Shown here: positions 44,542 to 53,369 of the stretch, piece after piece
Position numbering within the stretch: the first letter of the stretch is position 1
Layout: the number at the start of each line of letters is the position of its first letter
Origin: Bacillota bacterium
GTDB taxonomy: Bacteria > Bacillota > UBA4882 > UBA8346
Length of the DNA stretch: 55,239 nucleotides
Direction of reading: 5' to 3'
NCBI GenBank assembly: GCA_023392595.1
Contig: JAEVYU010000048.1
Coordinates: 1-55,239 of the forward strand
The notes under the pieces: generated by a model
Seen by the model: the letters and a program-made list of their open reading frames with translations, nothing else
What the model was told of the DNA's origin: nothing
Databases searched by the model: none
Translations under genes and position numbers: made by a program

Positions 44542-45477
44542 TCAAACCGGTTCATATTGAATTTGTTTCAAAAACTTCTCCACCAATTCCCGAGAAATCA
44601 TTCCGGTCTCAAAAAACTGAGTATTGGCCATGCCGGATGCCATTCCTAGCCGGATGATTTCCACTGGAGGCAGGTTACGGACTATTCCCACTGCGCAACC
44701 CGCAACAAATGAATCTCCCGAACCGACAGTGTTCAATACTTCAATGGCAGGCCCATGGAAACGATAGACTTCTTCTGCGATTCCTGCAACACAGCCGTTT
44801 CCTCCCAATGTAATACAAGGCAATTCAATGCCCTTTTGCCGTAGTTGCCGAATGGCTCCCGCCTGATCCGCCAAGGAATCCGGAGCAAGATTGAGAAGTT
44901 TTCCCACCTCCTCCTGATTGGGTTTGATCATATAAGGCAGTCCGCCAATCCCTTCAACCAAGGCTGCGCCACTGGTGTCCAATATGAAGGGGATATCCTG
45001 AGCTTTCGCCTCGGCTATCAGTATGCGGTAAAAATCCGACGGCACTCCCTTGGGCAGGCTTCCCGAAGCCGCAACCACTTTACAATCCTTTAATAGTTGC
45101 CGGTAGTGTTTTAAAAAGTTCTCGCATTCGGAAGGGGTAATCGTCGGACCCGCTTCCAGCACTTCGGTGGAAGTTTTATTCTTGGGGTCCATCACCGCAA
45201 TACAAATTCGCGACTCGCCGCTGATCTGCATAAACTCGGCGCTAATACCGGATTCCCGGACCTTCTGTTCAATAAACCGTCCGTTGCCGCCACCTAAAAA
45301 TCCGGTAGCCACGACGGATTCACCCAACAAATGACTGACCCGGGCGACATTCAGCCCTTTACCGCCTGCTGTGGCAGTCATTTCCCGGGGGCGGAAAACT
45401 CCTCCCACCTTATAATCATCCACTGCATAGACTTTATCGATGGCGGCATTCAAATTAATGGCCAAAATTTTGCTCAT
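44542..45477 (-). CDS. PfkB-family 1-phosphofructokinase/tagatose-6-phosphate kinase
   Basis: The product is predicted to add the second phosphate to a ketose phosphate, giving the bisphosphate cleaved by the next aldolase. The 311-residue chain has the PfkB signatures GGKGLNVARV (38-47) and NTVGSGDSFVAG (249-260) with catalytic Asp255. It belongs with FruK and LacC; which ketose it uses is not decidable here. GGTGAG precedes the ATG. Its start lies 19 bases after the aldolase stop, within the kinase-dehydrogenase-aldolase operon. Confidence 0.88.
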   Translation of the reverse strand: MSKILAINLNAAIDKVYAVDDYKVGGVFRPREMTATAGGKGLNVARVSHLLGESVVATGFLGGGNGRFIEQKVRESGISAEFMQISGESRICIAVMDPKNKTSTEVLEAGPTITPSECENFLKHYRQLLKDCKVVAASGSLPKGVPSDFYRILIAEAKAQDIPFILDTSGAALVEGIGGLPYMIKPNQEEVGKLLNLAPDSLADQAGAIRQLRQKGIELPCITLGGNGCVAGIAEEVYRFHGPAIEVLNTVGSGDSFVAGCAVGIVRNLPPVEIIRLGMASGMANTQFFETGMISRELVEKFLKQIQYEPV

Positions 45478-45496
45478 ATTTTTCTACTCACCTATT

Positions 45497-46363
45497 TTAT
45501 TTTAGTTCATCTGCAAATCCGCTGGCATTGCACAAACGGATCTTTTCCCGGACCACTTTTTTTACGGCTTCTTTGGCAGCGCCCATATAGTTACGGGGGT
45601 CGTTTTCCTTCGGGTTGCCCGCAAAACTCTCTTGAATAGCCTTGGCCATTGGAATCTTTAGTTCGGTGGCAATATTGATTTTACAGATTCCTCTGCGGAT
45701 TGATTCCCGGACGCTTTCATCGGGCACACCGGAGGCGCCATGAAGGACCAGGGGTAAAGATACCAAGTTATGAATCTCGGTTAAGCGTTCGAAATCCAAC
45801 TTCGGTTCTCCCTTATATTCCCCATGAGCCGTGCCGATAGCGATCGCCAACGTGTCAATCCCGGTTTTTTCCACAAAATCCCTGGCCTCTTCCGGTACTG
45901 TAAAAGTTGCCTCACGCTCATCCACGGTTAGTTGGTCTTCGGTCCCGCCAATCCTGCCAAGTTCGGCTTCAACCGCCACTCCGGCGGACTTGGCCACTTC
46001 AACAACTTTTTTGACCATCGCAATGTTTTCGGCATAAGCCAATTTGGAGGAATCAATCATCACCGAAGTATACCCGGATTGGATACACTGGACAATGGTC
46101 TGAAAAGAGCTGCAATGATCAACATGGAGCGCAATCGGAATCCGGTAAAGGTCGGCGGCAGTTTTCACGATGGCTCCGATATAGGGAATACCGGCGTGCT
46201 TTAGAGTTCCCGGGGTGGTCTGAATCATTACCGGAGCTCTTTCTTCGGCGGCGGCTTCAACAACCGCCTGAACGGTTTCCAGATTATGCACATTAAAGGC
46301 TGCAATGGCTACACCTTTTTTCTGGGCCGCTGCGATAAATTCCAAAGGATTAATTAATGCCAT
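45497..46363 (-). CDS. class II fructose/tagatose-bisphosphate aldolase
   Basis: This zinc-dependent aldolase cleaves a ketose bisphosphate to dihydroxyacetone phosphate and glyceraldehyde phosphate. The 288 residues show Asp82-His83 in HVDHCSS, His180 in GTAHGEY and His208 in LHGASG, the usual metal and catalytic set. The length and the short loops resemble GatY/KbaY more than the longer FbaA type. AGGAAC lies before the ATG, only eight bases after the dehydrogenase stop. Together with the dehydrogenase and the PfkB kinase it suggests a tagatose- or galactitol-like route, although plain fructose bisphosphate is possible. Confidence 0.9.
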   Translation of the reverse strand: MALINPLEFIAAAQKKGVAIAAFNVHNLETVQAVVEAAAEERAPVMIQTTPGTLKHAGIPYIGAIVKTAADLYRIPIALHVDHCSSFQTIVQCIQSGYTSVMIDSSKLAYAENIAMVKKVVEVAKSAGVAVEAELGRIGGTEDQLTVDEREATFTVPEEARDFVEKTGIDTLAIAIGTAHGEYKGEPKLDFERLTEIHNLVSLPLVLHGASGVPDESVRESIRRGICKINIATELKIPMAKAIQESFAGNPKENDPRNYMGAAKEAVKKVVREKIRLCNASGFADELK

Positions 46364-46371
46364 GGTGGTTC

Positions 46372-47412
46372 CTATCCTTTCAAAAGTATTTTCCCTTTGA
46401 CTTTGCCGGGAACGGCCAAATCGTCAAATGCGCTGTTGATTTCAGAAAGCGGTATAATCCGATCGACGAGTTCGTTAAATCGTAGTTTGCCCTGCTCAAA
46501 ATAGTAACCGACCATCTCCCATTCCCTGCCGGGAAAAGGCGCCGAATAGGACATCCAGGAACCGCGGACCGTCAACTCTTTCCGGTTGATATGTTCAAAC
46601 TCTCTCGGCGCTAAAGTAATCGGCCGTGAGGGCGTACCGATAAACATCACATACCCTTTGTTACCGGCTATTTCCAGACTTAGCTTCTCGGTGAAATCAA
46701 TCCCGGCGTTTTCAACGACCATTTCAAATCCGCGTCCGGCTGTTAAATCCTGAATTTGCTGTTTAAAATCAGCATCTCCGGTATTGATACAAAAGTCGGC
46801 GCCGTATTCCCTGGCCAGTTTAAGTTTCCCGGGATCGATATCCAGGGCAAAGATGCGTTTTGCCCCCAATATCTTGGCAAATTGCAGCGCCAACATTCCG
46901 ATGGTACCGCAGCCGACGATGGCAACATCCGTGCCACCGCGGAAATCCATGACCAGCAAACCATGGAGAGATACGGTCGCCGGCTCAAAAAGGGCGCCTT
47001 GTTCAAAAGTTACGCCATCCGGCAATTTCACCGCATTCATGGCCGGCATCTTAACGTATTCAGCCCAACTTCCGGGAATCCTCGATCCGATAAACGTATA
47101 GTTTTTACACTGCGAATACCAACCGCGCTGACAATCCGCACATTTCATACAGGGGACCAAAGGAGCTCCCGCTATACTTTCTCCGACTTGAATATTACGA
47201 ACCTCCTTGCCAACCTCCACCACCTCCCCGGAAAATTCATGACCCAAAACAATCGGGAAAAAATGGGCTCCATCAGCCAGGACCCGGGGCAAATCGGAAC
47301 CGCAAATCCCGGTGGCCTTCATTCTTACCAAAATCTCCTGATCGTTAATTTGCGGAGTTTCAAAATCGGTGTAGCGCAGGTCACGGGATGAAAACAAAAC
47401 CGCTGCTTTCAA
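46372..47412 (-). CDS. zinc-dependent polyol/sugar-phosphate dehydrogenase
   Basis: This medium-chain dehydrogenase of 346 residues resembles galactitol-1-phosphate 5-dehydrogenase. Catalytic zinc ligands are Cys37, His58 and Glu59, and structural zinc cysteines are 88, 91, 94 and 102. A Rossmann motif, VGCGTIGMLAL, follows. The start codon is TTG, supported by AGGAGG seven bases upstream, and it overlaps the stop of the FGGY kinase gene (TTGA), so translation is coupled. It probably oxidises a polyol or polyol phosphate to a ketose in the pathway encoded by this operon. Confidence 0.88.
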   Translation of the reverse strand: MKAAVLFSSRDLRYTDFETPQINDQEILVRMKATGICGSDLPRVLADGAHFFPIVLGHEFSGEVVEVGKEVRNIQVGESIAGAPLVPCMKCADCQRGWYSQCKNYTFIGSRIPGSWAEYVKMPAMNAVKLPDGVTFEQGALFEPATVSLHGLLVMDFRGGTDVAIVGCGTIGMLALQFAKILGAKRIFALDIDPGKLKLAREYGADFCINTGDADFKQQIQDLTAGRGFEMVVENAGIDFTEKLSLEIAGNKGYVMFIGTPSRPITLAPREFEHINRKELTVRGSWMSYSAPFPGREWEMVGYYFEQGKLRFNELVDRIIPLSEINSAFDDLAVPGKVKGKILLKG

Positions 47413-49010
47413 AGTTCTACCTCCTTATTAAATTGATTATCTGAATGCTTACAGCCTTCATCGGTTGGTCGATTTGGGTAGTCGTTGGCGATTCGATAGA
47501 GCGAATCATAACTTTCACGCAACTTTTGGTAAAGCTCAATGTAAAGGGAAAAATATTTTTCATATACCGGGTAATTATCCGGATTTGGCCTATGGGTTCT
47601 CTGAATATGAACCGTTTTTTGAACCGCCTCATCAAAACCACTATAGATTCCAACACCCACTCCCGCCAAAATGGCTGCGCCCAACGTGGTGGCCTGATCG
47701 GAAAATGGGACATGAATGGGCTTGCCGGTGATATCGGCCTTGATTTGAGTCCAAACCCGGCTGTTGGATGCTCCTCCAACACTAATCAATTCCTTGGCCA
47801 AAGCGTTAACTTCCTCTGCGGCCTTCAAGTTATGCTGCAATGAAAATCCGACACCTTCCATCATGGCCCGAATTAAATGGGCCCTGGTTTTATCATAGGA
47901 CAATCCAAACAACACTCCCCGGGCTTTACTGTCCCAGATCGGGGAACGTTCGCCGGCCATATACGGAAGGAAGAGTAGGCCGTCGCTACCGGCTTTAATT
48001 CCCTCCGCTTCATTATCCATCATTTCATAAGCGCTTTTCCCGGCGCTCTTGCCGAATTGCTGTTCATAATAACCGAGTTCCTGGTTAAACCAGCGTAAAG
48101 TTCCCCCGCCGCCTACAGTTCCGCCCTGCAAGAGCCAAAAATCAGGGATAACATGATATCCCAAAATCAATTTGGGGTGAACGAGGGGTTTATCCAGTAG
48201 AATACTCATACCACCGGCCTGCCCTCCTTGTTCTTGGGTTTGACCCGGACGGACCACCCCTGCCCCCAAAGTGCAACAGGCGGCATCCAGTCCACCGGCG
48301 ACTACCGGAGTACCCACTGCTAATCCCGTTTCAGCCGCGGTCTTTTGGGTAATTGTGCCAACCACATCATGGCAATGGAAAAAGGGGGACATCAAATCCA
48401 ATGAAATACCCATTTGCTCCGCAAGGTTCTCATTCCAGACCCCTTTAGCCATATCGAAAAAATGGAAGCCATATCCTTGAGAATAGTCCTGGGAATATTC
48501 CCCGGTCAATTTAAAAACGATATAAGCGTTGCTTTGAAGGAATTTTTTAGTCCGGCGGTAAATATCCGGCTCATTTTCTTGCATCCAAAGAATCTTGGGG
48601 ACGATGTAAGCCGGATCAACCGGATTGCCGCTCAAATTTACCAGCATATCTTCGCCAATATGCTCTTTTAACCAGGAAGCCTGTTTTTCGGAACGGCGAT
48701 CCAACCAAATCATAGCTTGGCGAAGGGGTTCACCCTTGGAGTCGACTGGAAGGCAGACCCAACTGATTCCATCCGCCCCAATGGCCGCTATTTCTTCCGG
48801 TTGTATTTCATGATGATGAAGGAGGCCCTGAATTTCCTCACAAATGACTTTCCACCATTCCCGGGCATCTTGTTGGGCATAGCCCGCCTTCGGATAATCT
48901 GTATGATAAAGGCCGGTAGTAGTTGCAACGACTGTTCCTTGAAAGTCAAAAACCGTAATTTTACATCCCGAAGTACCGCTATCAATTCCAAGCAAGAGAC
49001 GTTTTGCCAT
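47409..49010 (-). CDS. FGGY carbohydrate kinase, xylulokinase-like
   Basis: The kinase (533 residues) is predicted to phosphorylate a ketose or polyol. Both FGGY halves are present, with the phosphate loop GIDSGTSGCK near the start and the C-terminal VGGASNSRVWTQIKADITG. The site that reads GQMHG in classical XylB is replaced by GISWVCLP, so the substrate is probably not D-xylulose. The frame is open to 49076, but AAGGAG eight bases before the ATG at 49010 sets the start. It is the first enzyme gene after lacI and ends overlapping the dehydrogenase. A GAAACGTTTC operator lies 55 bases upstream. Confidence 0.87.
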   Translation of the reverse strand: MAKRLLLGIDSGTSGCKITVFDFQGTVVATTTGLYHTDYPKAGYAQQDAREWWKVICEEIQGLLHHHEIQPEEIAAIGADGISWVCLPVDSKGEPLRQAMIWLDRRSEKQASWLKEHIGEDMLVNLSGNPVDPAYIVPKILWMQENEPDIYRRTKKFLQSNAYIVFKLTGEYSQDYSQGYGFHFFDMAKGVWNENLAEQMGISLDLMSPFFHCHDVVGTITQKTAAETGLAVGTPVVAGGLDAACCTLGAGVVRPGQTQEQGGQAGGMSILLDKPLVHPKLILGYHVIPDFWLLQGGTVGGGGTLRWFNQELGYYEQQFGKSAGKSAYEMMDNEAEGIKAGSDGLLFLPYMAGERSPIWDSKARGVLFGLSYDKTRAHLIRAMMEGVGFSLQHNLKAAEEVNALAKELISVGGASNSRVWTQIKADITGKPIHVPFSDQATTLGAAILAGVGVGIYSGFDEAVQKTVHIQRTHRPNPDNYPVYEKYFSLYIELYQKLRESYDSLYRIANDYPNRPTDEGCKHSDNQFNKEVEL

Positions 49011-49064
49011 CTTATCGGCTCCTTTTTCACAAATCGTTTTATAAATCAAACTTGAATTCAAAGC

Positions 49065-49114
49065 GAAACGTTTCACTTTTAAAAGTCGATTCCCTCTTCA
49101 GAACCATGGTTCTG
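49065..49114. promoter_or_regulatory. LacI operator and second palindrome before the kinase gene
   Basis: GAAACGTTTC (49065-49074) is a perfect palindrome identical to the core of the operator upstream of the neighbouring lacI gene. A 16-base perfect palindrome, CAGAACCATGGTTCTG, lies at 49099-49114; it has no loop and no T-run, so it is more likely a protein site than a terminator. No clear promoter was seen. Confidence 0.65.
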
Positions 49115-49170
49115 TTTCGCATTATTGATATTTTCCGGCAGATAATTCAGCCTCTGCCTTACAATTCTAC

Positions 49171-50184
49171 TTACGTCTCGATACTTCTTACCGAATCCCT
49201 TATCAATAACTCCGTTTTTAAACGGACAACCGCCGGAAAACCGCTTAAATCCTTTTTTAATCTTTTTAACAACATTTGGGCTGCCACCTCCCCGATTTGC
49301 TGCATCGGCTGCACGACAATGGAAAGGGAAGGCTTGACTATCCGGGCCAGGGCCAGATTATCAAAACCAATGACCGACAAATCCTCCGGTATTTTTAAAT
49401 TGGTCTCATTAATCGCGATGACGGCTCCCAATGTCATTTCATAATTTGTCACATAAACCGCAGTGGGCGGTGGATCAACCTGCAATAGTTCTTGAAATAA
49501 TTCATAACCGCTCTGCATCTGGTAATCGCCGTATTTGATTAGACCCGGGTCAACTTCCCGGCCATAATCTTCATGGACCCGGATATACCCTTTTAGTCTT
49601 TCCTGAGCCGTATAAACATCTTCCGGGCCTACGACAATCCCGATCCGTTTGTGGCCCCGAATGATTAATTGCTCGACTGCGTTGTATGATGCATTGAGAT
49701 TATCCACCAAAACCACATCACAATTTACATTATTAATCATCCGGTCGATAAGAAGCACCGGAATTTCCTTGGAGATAATTTCATTGATGAGTTCGTCATT
49801 GTCGGTTAACGGCATCATGATCACCCCGTCAACCATTTTATCAAGTAAAAAATCAAGTTTTTCCGCTTCCAAACGGGGATCTTCTTTATAATCGCAAACA
49901 ATGGTGCTGTAACCTTCCTGGAGTAAACCATTTTCGATATTGGAAACAATACTGGTGAAGAAAATATTCTCAAAACTGGGTATCAACACGCCCACCGTCA
50001 TACTCCGATTGGTTTTTAGGGCTCTGGCCATTTCATTGACTTTAAAATCCAGTTTTCGAATGGCTTCTTCAATCGACTGTTTGTTTTTATCCAGGACATT
50101 GCCGCCATTGATATACTTTGAAATTGTAGCAAGCGACAGACCCGTTTCCCGGGCGACATCTTTTATTGTTGCAGGTATAATCAT
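49171..50184 (-). CDS. LacI-family repressor of the kinase operon
   Basis: This DNA-binding regulator (337 residues) has a helix-turn-helix (TIKDVARETGLSLATISKYI, 6-25), a hinge region (ARALKTNRS) and a periplasmic-binding-protein-like sensor domain. It is divergent from the LacI at 31339-32340. AAGGTG lies just before the ATG. A sigma-A promoter and a GAAACGTTTC palindrome upstream indicate that it represses itself, and the same palindrome before the kinase indicates that it controls the downstream operon. The ligand is unknown; an intermediate of the kinase-aldolase pathway would fit. Confidence 0.92.
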   Translation of the reverse strand: MIIPATIKDVARETGLSLATISKYINGGNVLDKNKQSIEEAIRKLDFKVNEMARALKTNRSMTVGVLIPSFENIFFTSIVSNIENGLLQEGYSTIVCDYKEDPRLEAEKLDFLLDKMVDGVIMMPLTDNDELINEIISKEIPVLLIDRMINNVNCDVVLVDNLNASYNAVEQLIIRGHKRIGIVVGPEDVYTAQERLKGYIRVHEDYGREVDPGLIKYGDYQMQSGYELFQELLQVDPPPTAVYVTNYEMTLGAVIAINETNLKIPEDLSVIGFDNLALARIVKPSLSIVVQPMQQIGEVAAQMLLKRLKKDLSGFPAVVRLKTELLIRDSVRSIET

Positions 50185-50197
50185 TCACCTTCTAGCG

Positions 50198-50253
50198 CGA
50201 AACGTTTCGTTCTTGTGTAATTGAATTTTACCTTAAATTTTAGTAACTGTCAA
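50198..50253 (-). promoter_or_regulatory. sigma-A promoter and LacI operator
   Basis: On the minus strand TTGACA (50248-50253) and TAAAAT (50225-50230) are 17 bases apart. CGAAACGTTTCG (50198-50209), a perfect 12-base palindrome, lies at about +10 to +20, an ideal place for autorepression. Confidence 0.85.
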
Positions 50254-50257
50254 TCTT

Positions 50258-50460
50258 TAATCATGAAACGTAAATTGAGCGGGATTCCATTCCCGTATGA
50301 TTCCTTCGCTTTTAAACCCCAATCTTTTCAGTAAATTGCAGGACTTATCATTTCCCACATATACAAAAGCCTGAACCCGATTTAAATTTAGTTTTCGAAA
50401 ACCATGATTTAACACTGCCTTCATGGCTTCAGTCATATATCCTTTTCCCCAATAATTTTA
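50258..50460 (-). pseudogene. C-terminal fragment of a RimJ/RimL-type acetyltransferase
   Basis: The minus strand encodes NYWGKGYMTEAMKAVLNHG and then RVQAFVYVGNDKSCNLLKRL and GFKSEGIIREW, the acetyl-CoA-binding half of a ribosomal-protein-type GNAT enzyme, ending at TAA 50258. An in-frame stop stands right before the fragment and the N-terminal half is absent. The -35 box of the lacI promoter lies inside its end. It is a decayed gene, not a working one. Confidence 0.75.
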
Positions 50461-50570
50461 ATTCTCGATCATTCGCATTCAATATTCTTAATATCTGATT
50501 ATAAAGTTAATTCAGCAGATTATTTGGATGCAGTTAGCTATTAGCTATCTATTGATTTAAAAACAAAAGA

Positions 50571-50740
50571 ATATCTCGCGCAGAGGCGCAGGGAAATGAC
50601 GAACTGCGCTTTGAAACTATGTTTTCTGACCTAGACGTATCCCTTTTTCATGAGTTGTCAACCGAATCACGAATTACCAAAAAACATCTTACAAAGCATA
50701 TCTCGCACTCTGCGCCTTAGCGCCTCTGCGGGAGAATAAA
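50571..50740. repeat. MITE-like element with CTCGCGCAGAGGCGCAG ends
   Basis: The left end carries atatctcgcgcagaggcgcag (50571-50591, 21 bases with GCAGAGGCGC as core), and the right end carries the inverted copy gcgcctctgcgggaga near 50720-50735. A further inverted partial copy, ctctgcgcc, lies at 50708-50716. There is no coding capacity. Such CTCTGCGCCTCTGCG palindromes occur as dispersed repeats in many bacteria. The remaining gap, 50461-50832, shows nothing else. Confidence 0.6.
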
Positions 50741-50832
50741 TAGGCGGCTTGAGTTGGACCAAGCTGATTTATCTTTATAACCATGTTCTTAATATTAGCC
50801 TGTCTGTTCCGATATCCGGAAAATTCATTATC

Positions 50833-51855
50833 TTACCTCGTTTTATTGCTAAGCCACTTCTTCATATCTTCGATTACCTTTTGGGAGGAGTTATCATCCG
50901 ATGACAAATTTAACGAATGATTATAACCGGGATATACATAGTAATCGATATTCGTCTTGCCTTTTGCTTGGAGAGATCGTACCATCTCGGTTGCCGGAGA
51001 TGCCGATTGATCGTCACCGCCTTCAACATTCAATACCGGTGTTGTAGTCTTCGCAAGCAACTCTTCTTGATCCGTCGACAGCATTTTGCGCCACCACCAA
51101 TAACCATGACTACTCATGGTAAATTCAAATGGTTCATGGGACAGGATATGCTGGGCAAACTGTTTGAATCCTTCAACGTTTCTATTTAATTCTTCTTTCA
51201 TTAATCCACTAAATTTCATACTATGCAAAACATCATCAAGAAAAAAACGTCCCCCGCCGCCAAATGCCACTGTGGCATTGATATAATCGACTTGAGCCGT
51301 AATGATATTGGCTACGAGCGCTCCTTCACTACCGCCGATGATAATTATTTTTGAATAATGATAGTTTTTACGCAATGTGCCGAGCACTTTATCGAGATCG
51401 GATACGCGCTGTTCCGGATGATCATGCAAAAGATAAACCTCAGGATAGTCTTTTCTTTCTATATCATCACTGTAACTAAGAGCCTCGGTTATTCCGTATT
51501 TCTCAACCGTTAACATATCCGCGTCAGGATAGACCTTCCTTAGCTTGGGGATGGCCCTGATTTTTGTAACACTGTTACAATCTGAGCCTTGGAGAATAAC
51601 CAGGAGCGCCCTGGTATGAATTTTAGGGTTTTTCAGATGAAGATAGTACTGAACAACCGATCCGTCGTCGCGCTTGACTTCGATTGGATTGAATAATATT
51701 GACTGTGATTCGGAGCTTTTTACATTACCTAATTCACCGGCATTTGCCGCGCCGCCGCAGGTAAGCATTTCGTTCCCAGCGCATTGCACGGGAGTGCTAT
51801 TGCTTAATATGAATATGAAAAACGCTACCAATAATTTTTTCAATGATTGAACCAT
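50833..51855 (-). CDS. secreted alpha/beta hydrolase
   Basis: This is a predicted secreted serine hydrolase of 340 residues. The frame opens at 51939, but GAGGAGAG before the ATG at 51855 and a signal peptide starting there (about 1-26) fix the start. The nucleophile is Ser176 in IGGSEGA (GxSxG), an acidic residue is in VEGGDDQ (281-282) and the histidine is His313 in PGYNHSL, a full triad in the normal order. The fold resembles dienelactone-hydrolase or acyl-peptidase-like families; the substrate cannot be read. It lies 77 bases after a condensation-domain-like gene, so the two may share a transcript. Confidence 0.75.
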   Translation of the reverse strand: MVQSLKKLLVAFFIFILSNSTPVQCAGNEMLTCGGAANAGELGNVKSSESQSILFNPIEVKRDDGSVVQYYLHLKNPKIHTRALLVILQGSDCNSVTKIRAIPKLRKVYPDADMLTVEKYGITEALSYSDDIERKDYPEVYLLHDHPEQRVSDLDKVLGTLRKNYHYSKIIIIGGSEGALVANIITAQVDYINATVAFGGGGRFFLDDVLHSMKFSGLMKEELNRNVEGFKQFAQHILSHEPFEFTMSSHGYWWWRKMLSTDQEELLAKTTTPVLNVEGGDDQSASPATEMVRSLQAKGKTNIDYYVYPGYNHSLNLSSDDNSSQKVIEDMKKWLSNKTR

Positions 51856-51932
51856 ACTATCTCTCCTCACTTTAGATGGTAAATGTGCAAAAAAGTTCTT
51901 TCTGTCCGCCATTGAGTTTACCTTCCAACACC

Positions 51933-53231
51933 CTACCATTTGCTACCACTACATAATTCTTTGTCAAGTAAAACAAAAAAGCTATTTACCAACTCTCGAT
52001 CATGTTCCGAACCATATAAGCTAACGCTAAATGTTATGGAATTATTAAAGCTAGAAAACGCTAGCTGAAAATAAGGAGGATATTTTAAAGCTGTCGTAAT
52101 AAATGCTTCACTAATAACGATATCATGGAATAGAAGTTTACGAGAGTCAATCATGCCGATATTGGACATCGTAATCATAGGGTATATTAATTTATTCTTT
52201 ATCAGTTTTTTAAACTTTGCATAGGGTAATAATTTATACATCAATGAAAGTTCAAAAAATCCAGATAGGCCGGGAAAACTATTCTTCTTCGCATTCATGA
52301 TGTGATTTGTTTTCTCAACCGTTTCCTCAAACCTCTCCTCACCAGAAGCAATATCCGTTGCAATCAACGATGAAAGATTGCAAAAGCCTACTCTTTTCCG
52401 GTTTGGATGATATCGCCGCAAATCGACCGTGCAAGGAATCCTGAGCGATTCACCACCTGGGATATTCATCATTTTGTATAGTACCCGATAATAAGCGGCT
52501 AATATAATATCGTTAATCGTAACCTTATGTTCTTTGCCATATTCTTTAAGGGTGTTGAACCTTTCCCGGGGTAGCTTGTAAGTCAAAATAAGGGGTTTCG
52601 TGTTCTTTTCGAAGCTAAGCGGAAAATGATAACCATTCTTGTTGACCGGATTGTCCTTTAATGCGACTAACCGTAATTTGTTAATAACATTCAATTGTTG
52701 ATAGATTTGTCCCAAACTTCTGTCGTCATGAGCCAAATATTCAGGTGAATAATTTGGGTTTTTTATTAATTCTGAATAGATCGAACTCAAAAAGTATAAA
52801 TATTCTTTAAAACCCGCCCCATCACAAACCAGATGGTTCATAATAATACACAAAGTATCTTTCAAGGCATTTCTTATCACTGCGGCGATGATTTGCGGAC
52901 CTTTCGATTCCAACGTTTTCTGGGACAAAAACTTGTTAATCGCCTCTCCCGGGTTATTGGCATCCATGAAGGTGATTGCCTGCCCATCGGTTGTCACTTC
53001 AGGAGATCTTTCCCAATAGGAACGGATGTTTTTTTCAACGTACCGGCAACCAAGAATTGGAATCGAATTGATTGATAAAAGTATGGCTTTTCTAATGCAT
53101 TCTCGATCAAGTATATTTTCAAAAAAAATAACACCGCGAATTTGATGATCGTTATTATCCTCTTGGAAAAGGAGTATTTGATCCAAGAGTTCAGAACGAA
53201 AACGTTCCGGTTTTTTGGGATTGAAAGTCAT
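51933..53231 (-). CDS. condensation-domain-like acyltransferase
   Basis: This 432-residue soluble protein resembles the condensation/PapA/WS-DGAT superfamily, which transfers acyl groups to amines or alcohols. The active-site block reads NHLVCDG (132-138); the first histidine of the usual HHxxxDG is Asn but the catalytic His133 and Asp137 remain. The C-terminal half has the DLRRYHP and SNIGMID segments typical of the second lobe. An ATG at 53249 overlaps the ribosome site GAGGGGG, so the ATG at 53231 is preferred. It stands alone, without carrier protein or adenylation domains, so it is not part of a standard peptide synthetase. Confidence 0.7.
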   Translation of the reverse strand: MTFNPKKPERFRSELLDQILLFQEDNNDHQIRGVIFFENILDRECIRKAILLSINSIPILGCRYVEKNIRSYWERSPEVTTDGQAITFMDANNPGEAINKFLSQKTLESKGPQIIAAVIRNALKDTLCIIMNHLVCDGAGFKEYLYFLSSIYSELIKNPNYSPEYLAHDDRSLGQIYQQLNVINKLRLVALKDNPVNKNGYHFPLSFEKNTKPLILTYKLPRERFNTLKEYGKEHKVTINDIILAAYYRVLYKMMNIPGGESLRIPCTVDLRRYHPNRKRVGFCNLSSLIATDIASGEERFEETVEKTNHIMNAKKNSFPGLSGFFELSLMYKLLPYAKFKKLIKNKLIYPMITMSNIGMIDSRKLLFHDIVISEAFITTALKYPPYFQLAFSSFNNSITFSVSLYGSEHDRELVNSFFVLLDKELCSGSKW

Positions 53232-53369
53232 TTTTATAATCCCCCTCATCCTCTGCCCCTTTTATGAATACTCTCGAAACCACAATCATATGAAGTTGCC
53301 CGTACATATCATTCTTTCTCCCCAAACATAGCGGCACGATGCCGCTATGGGACCAAATTAGCGCCCCAA

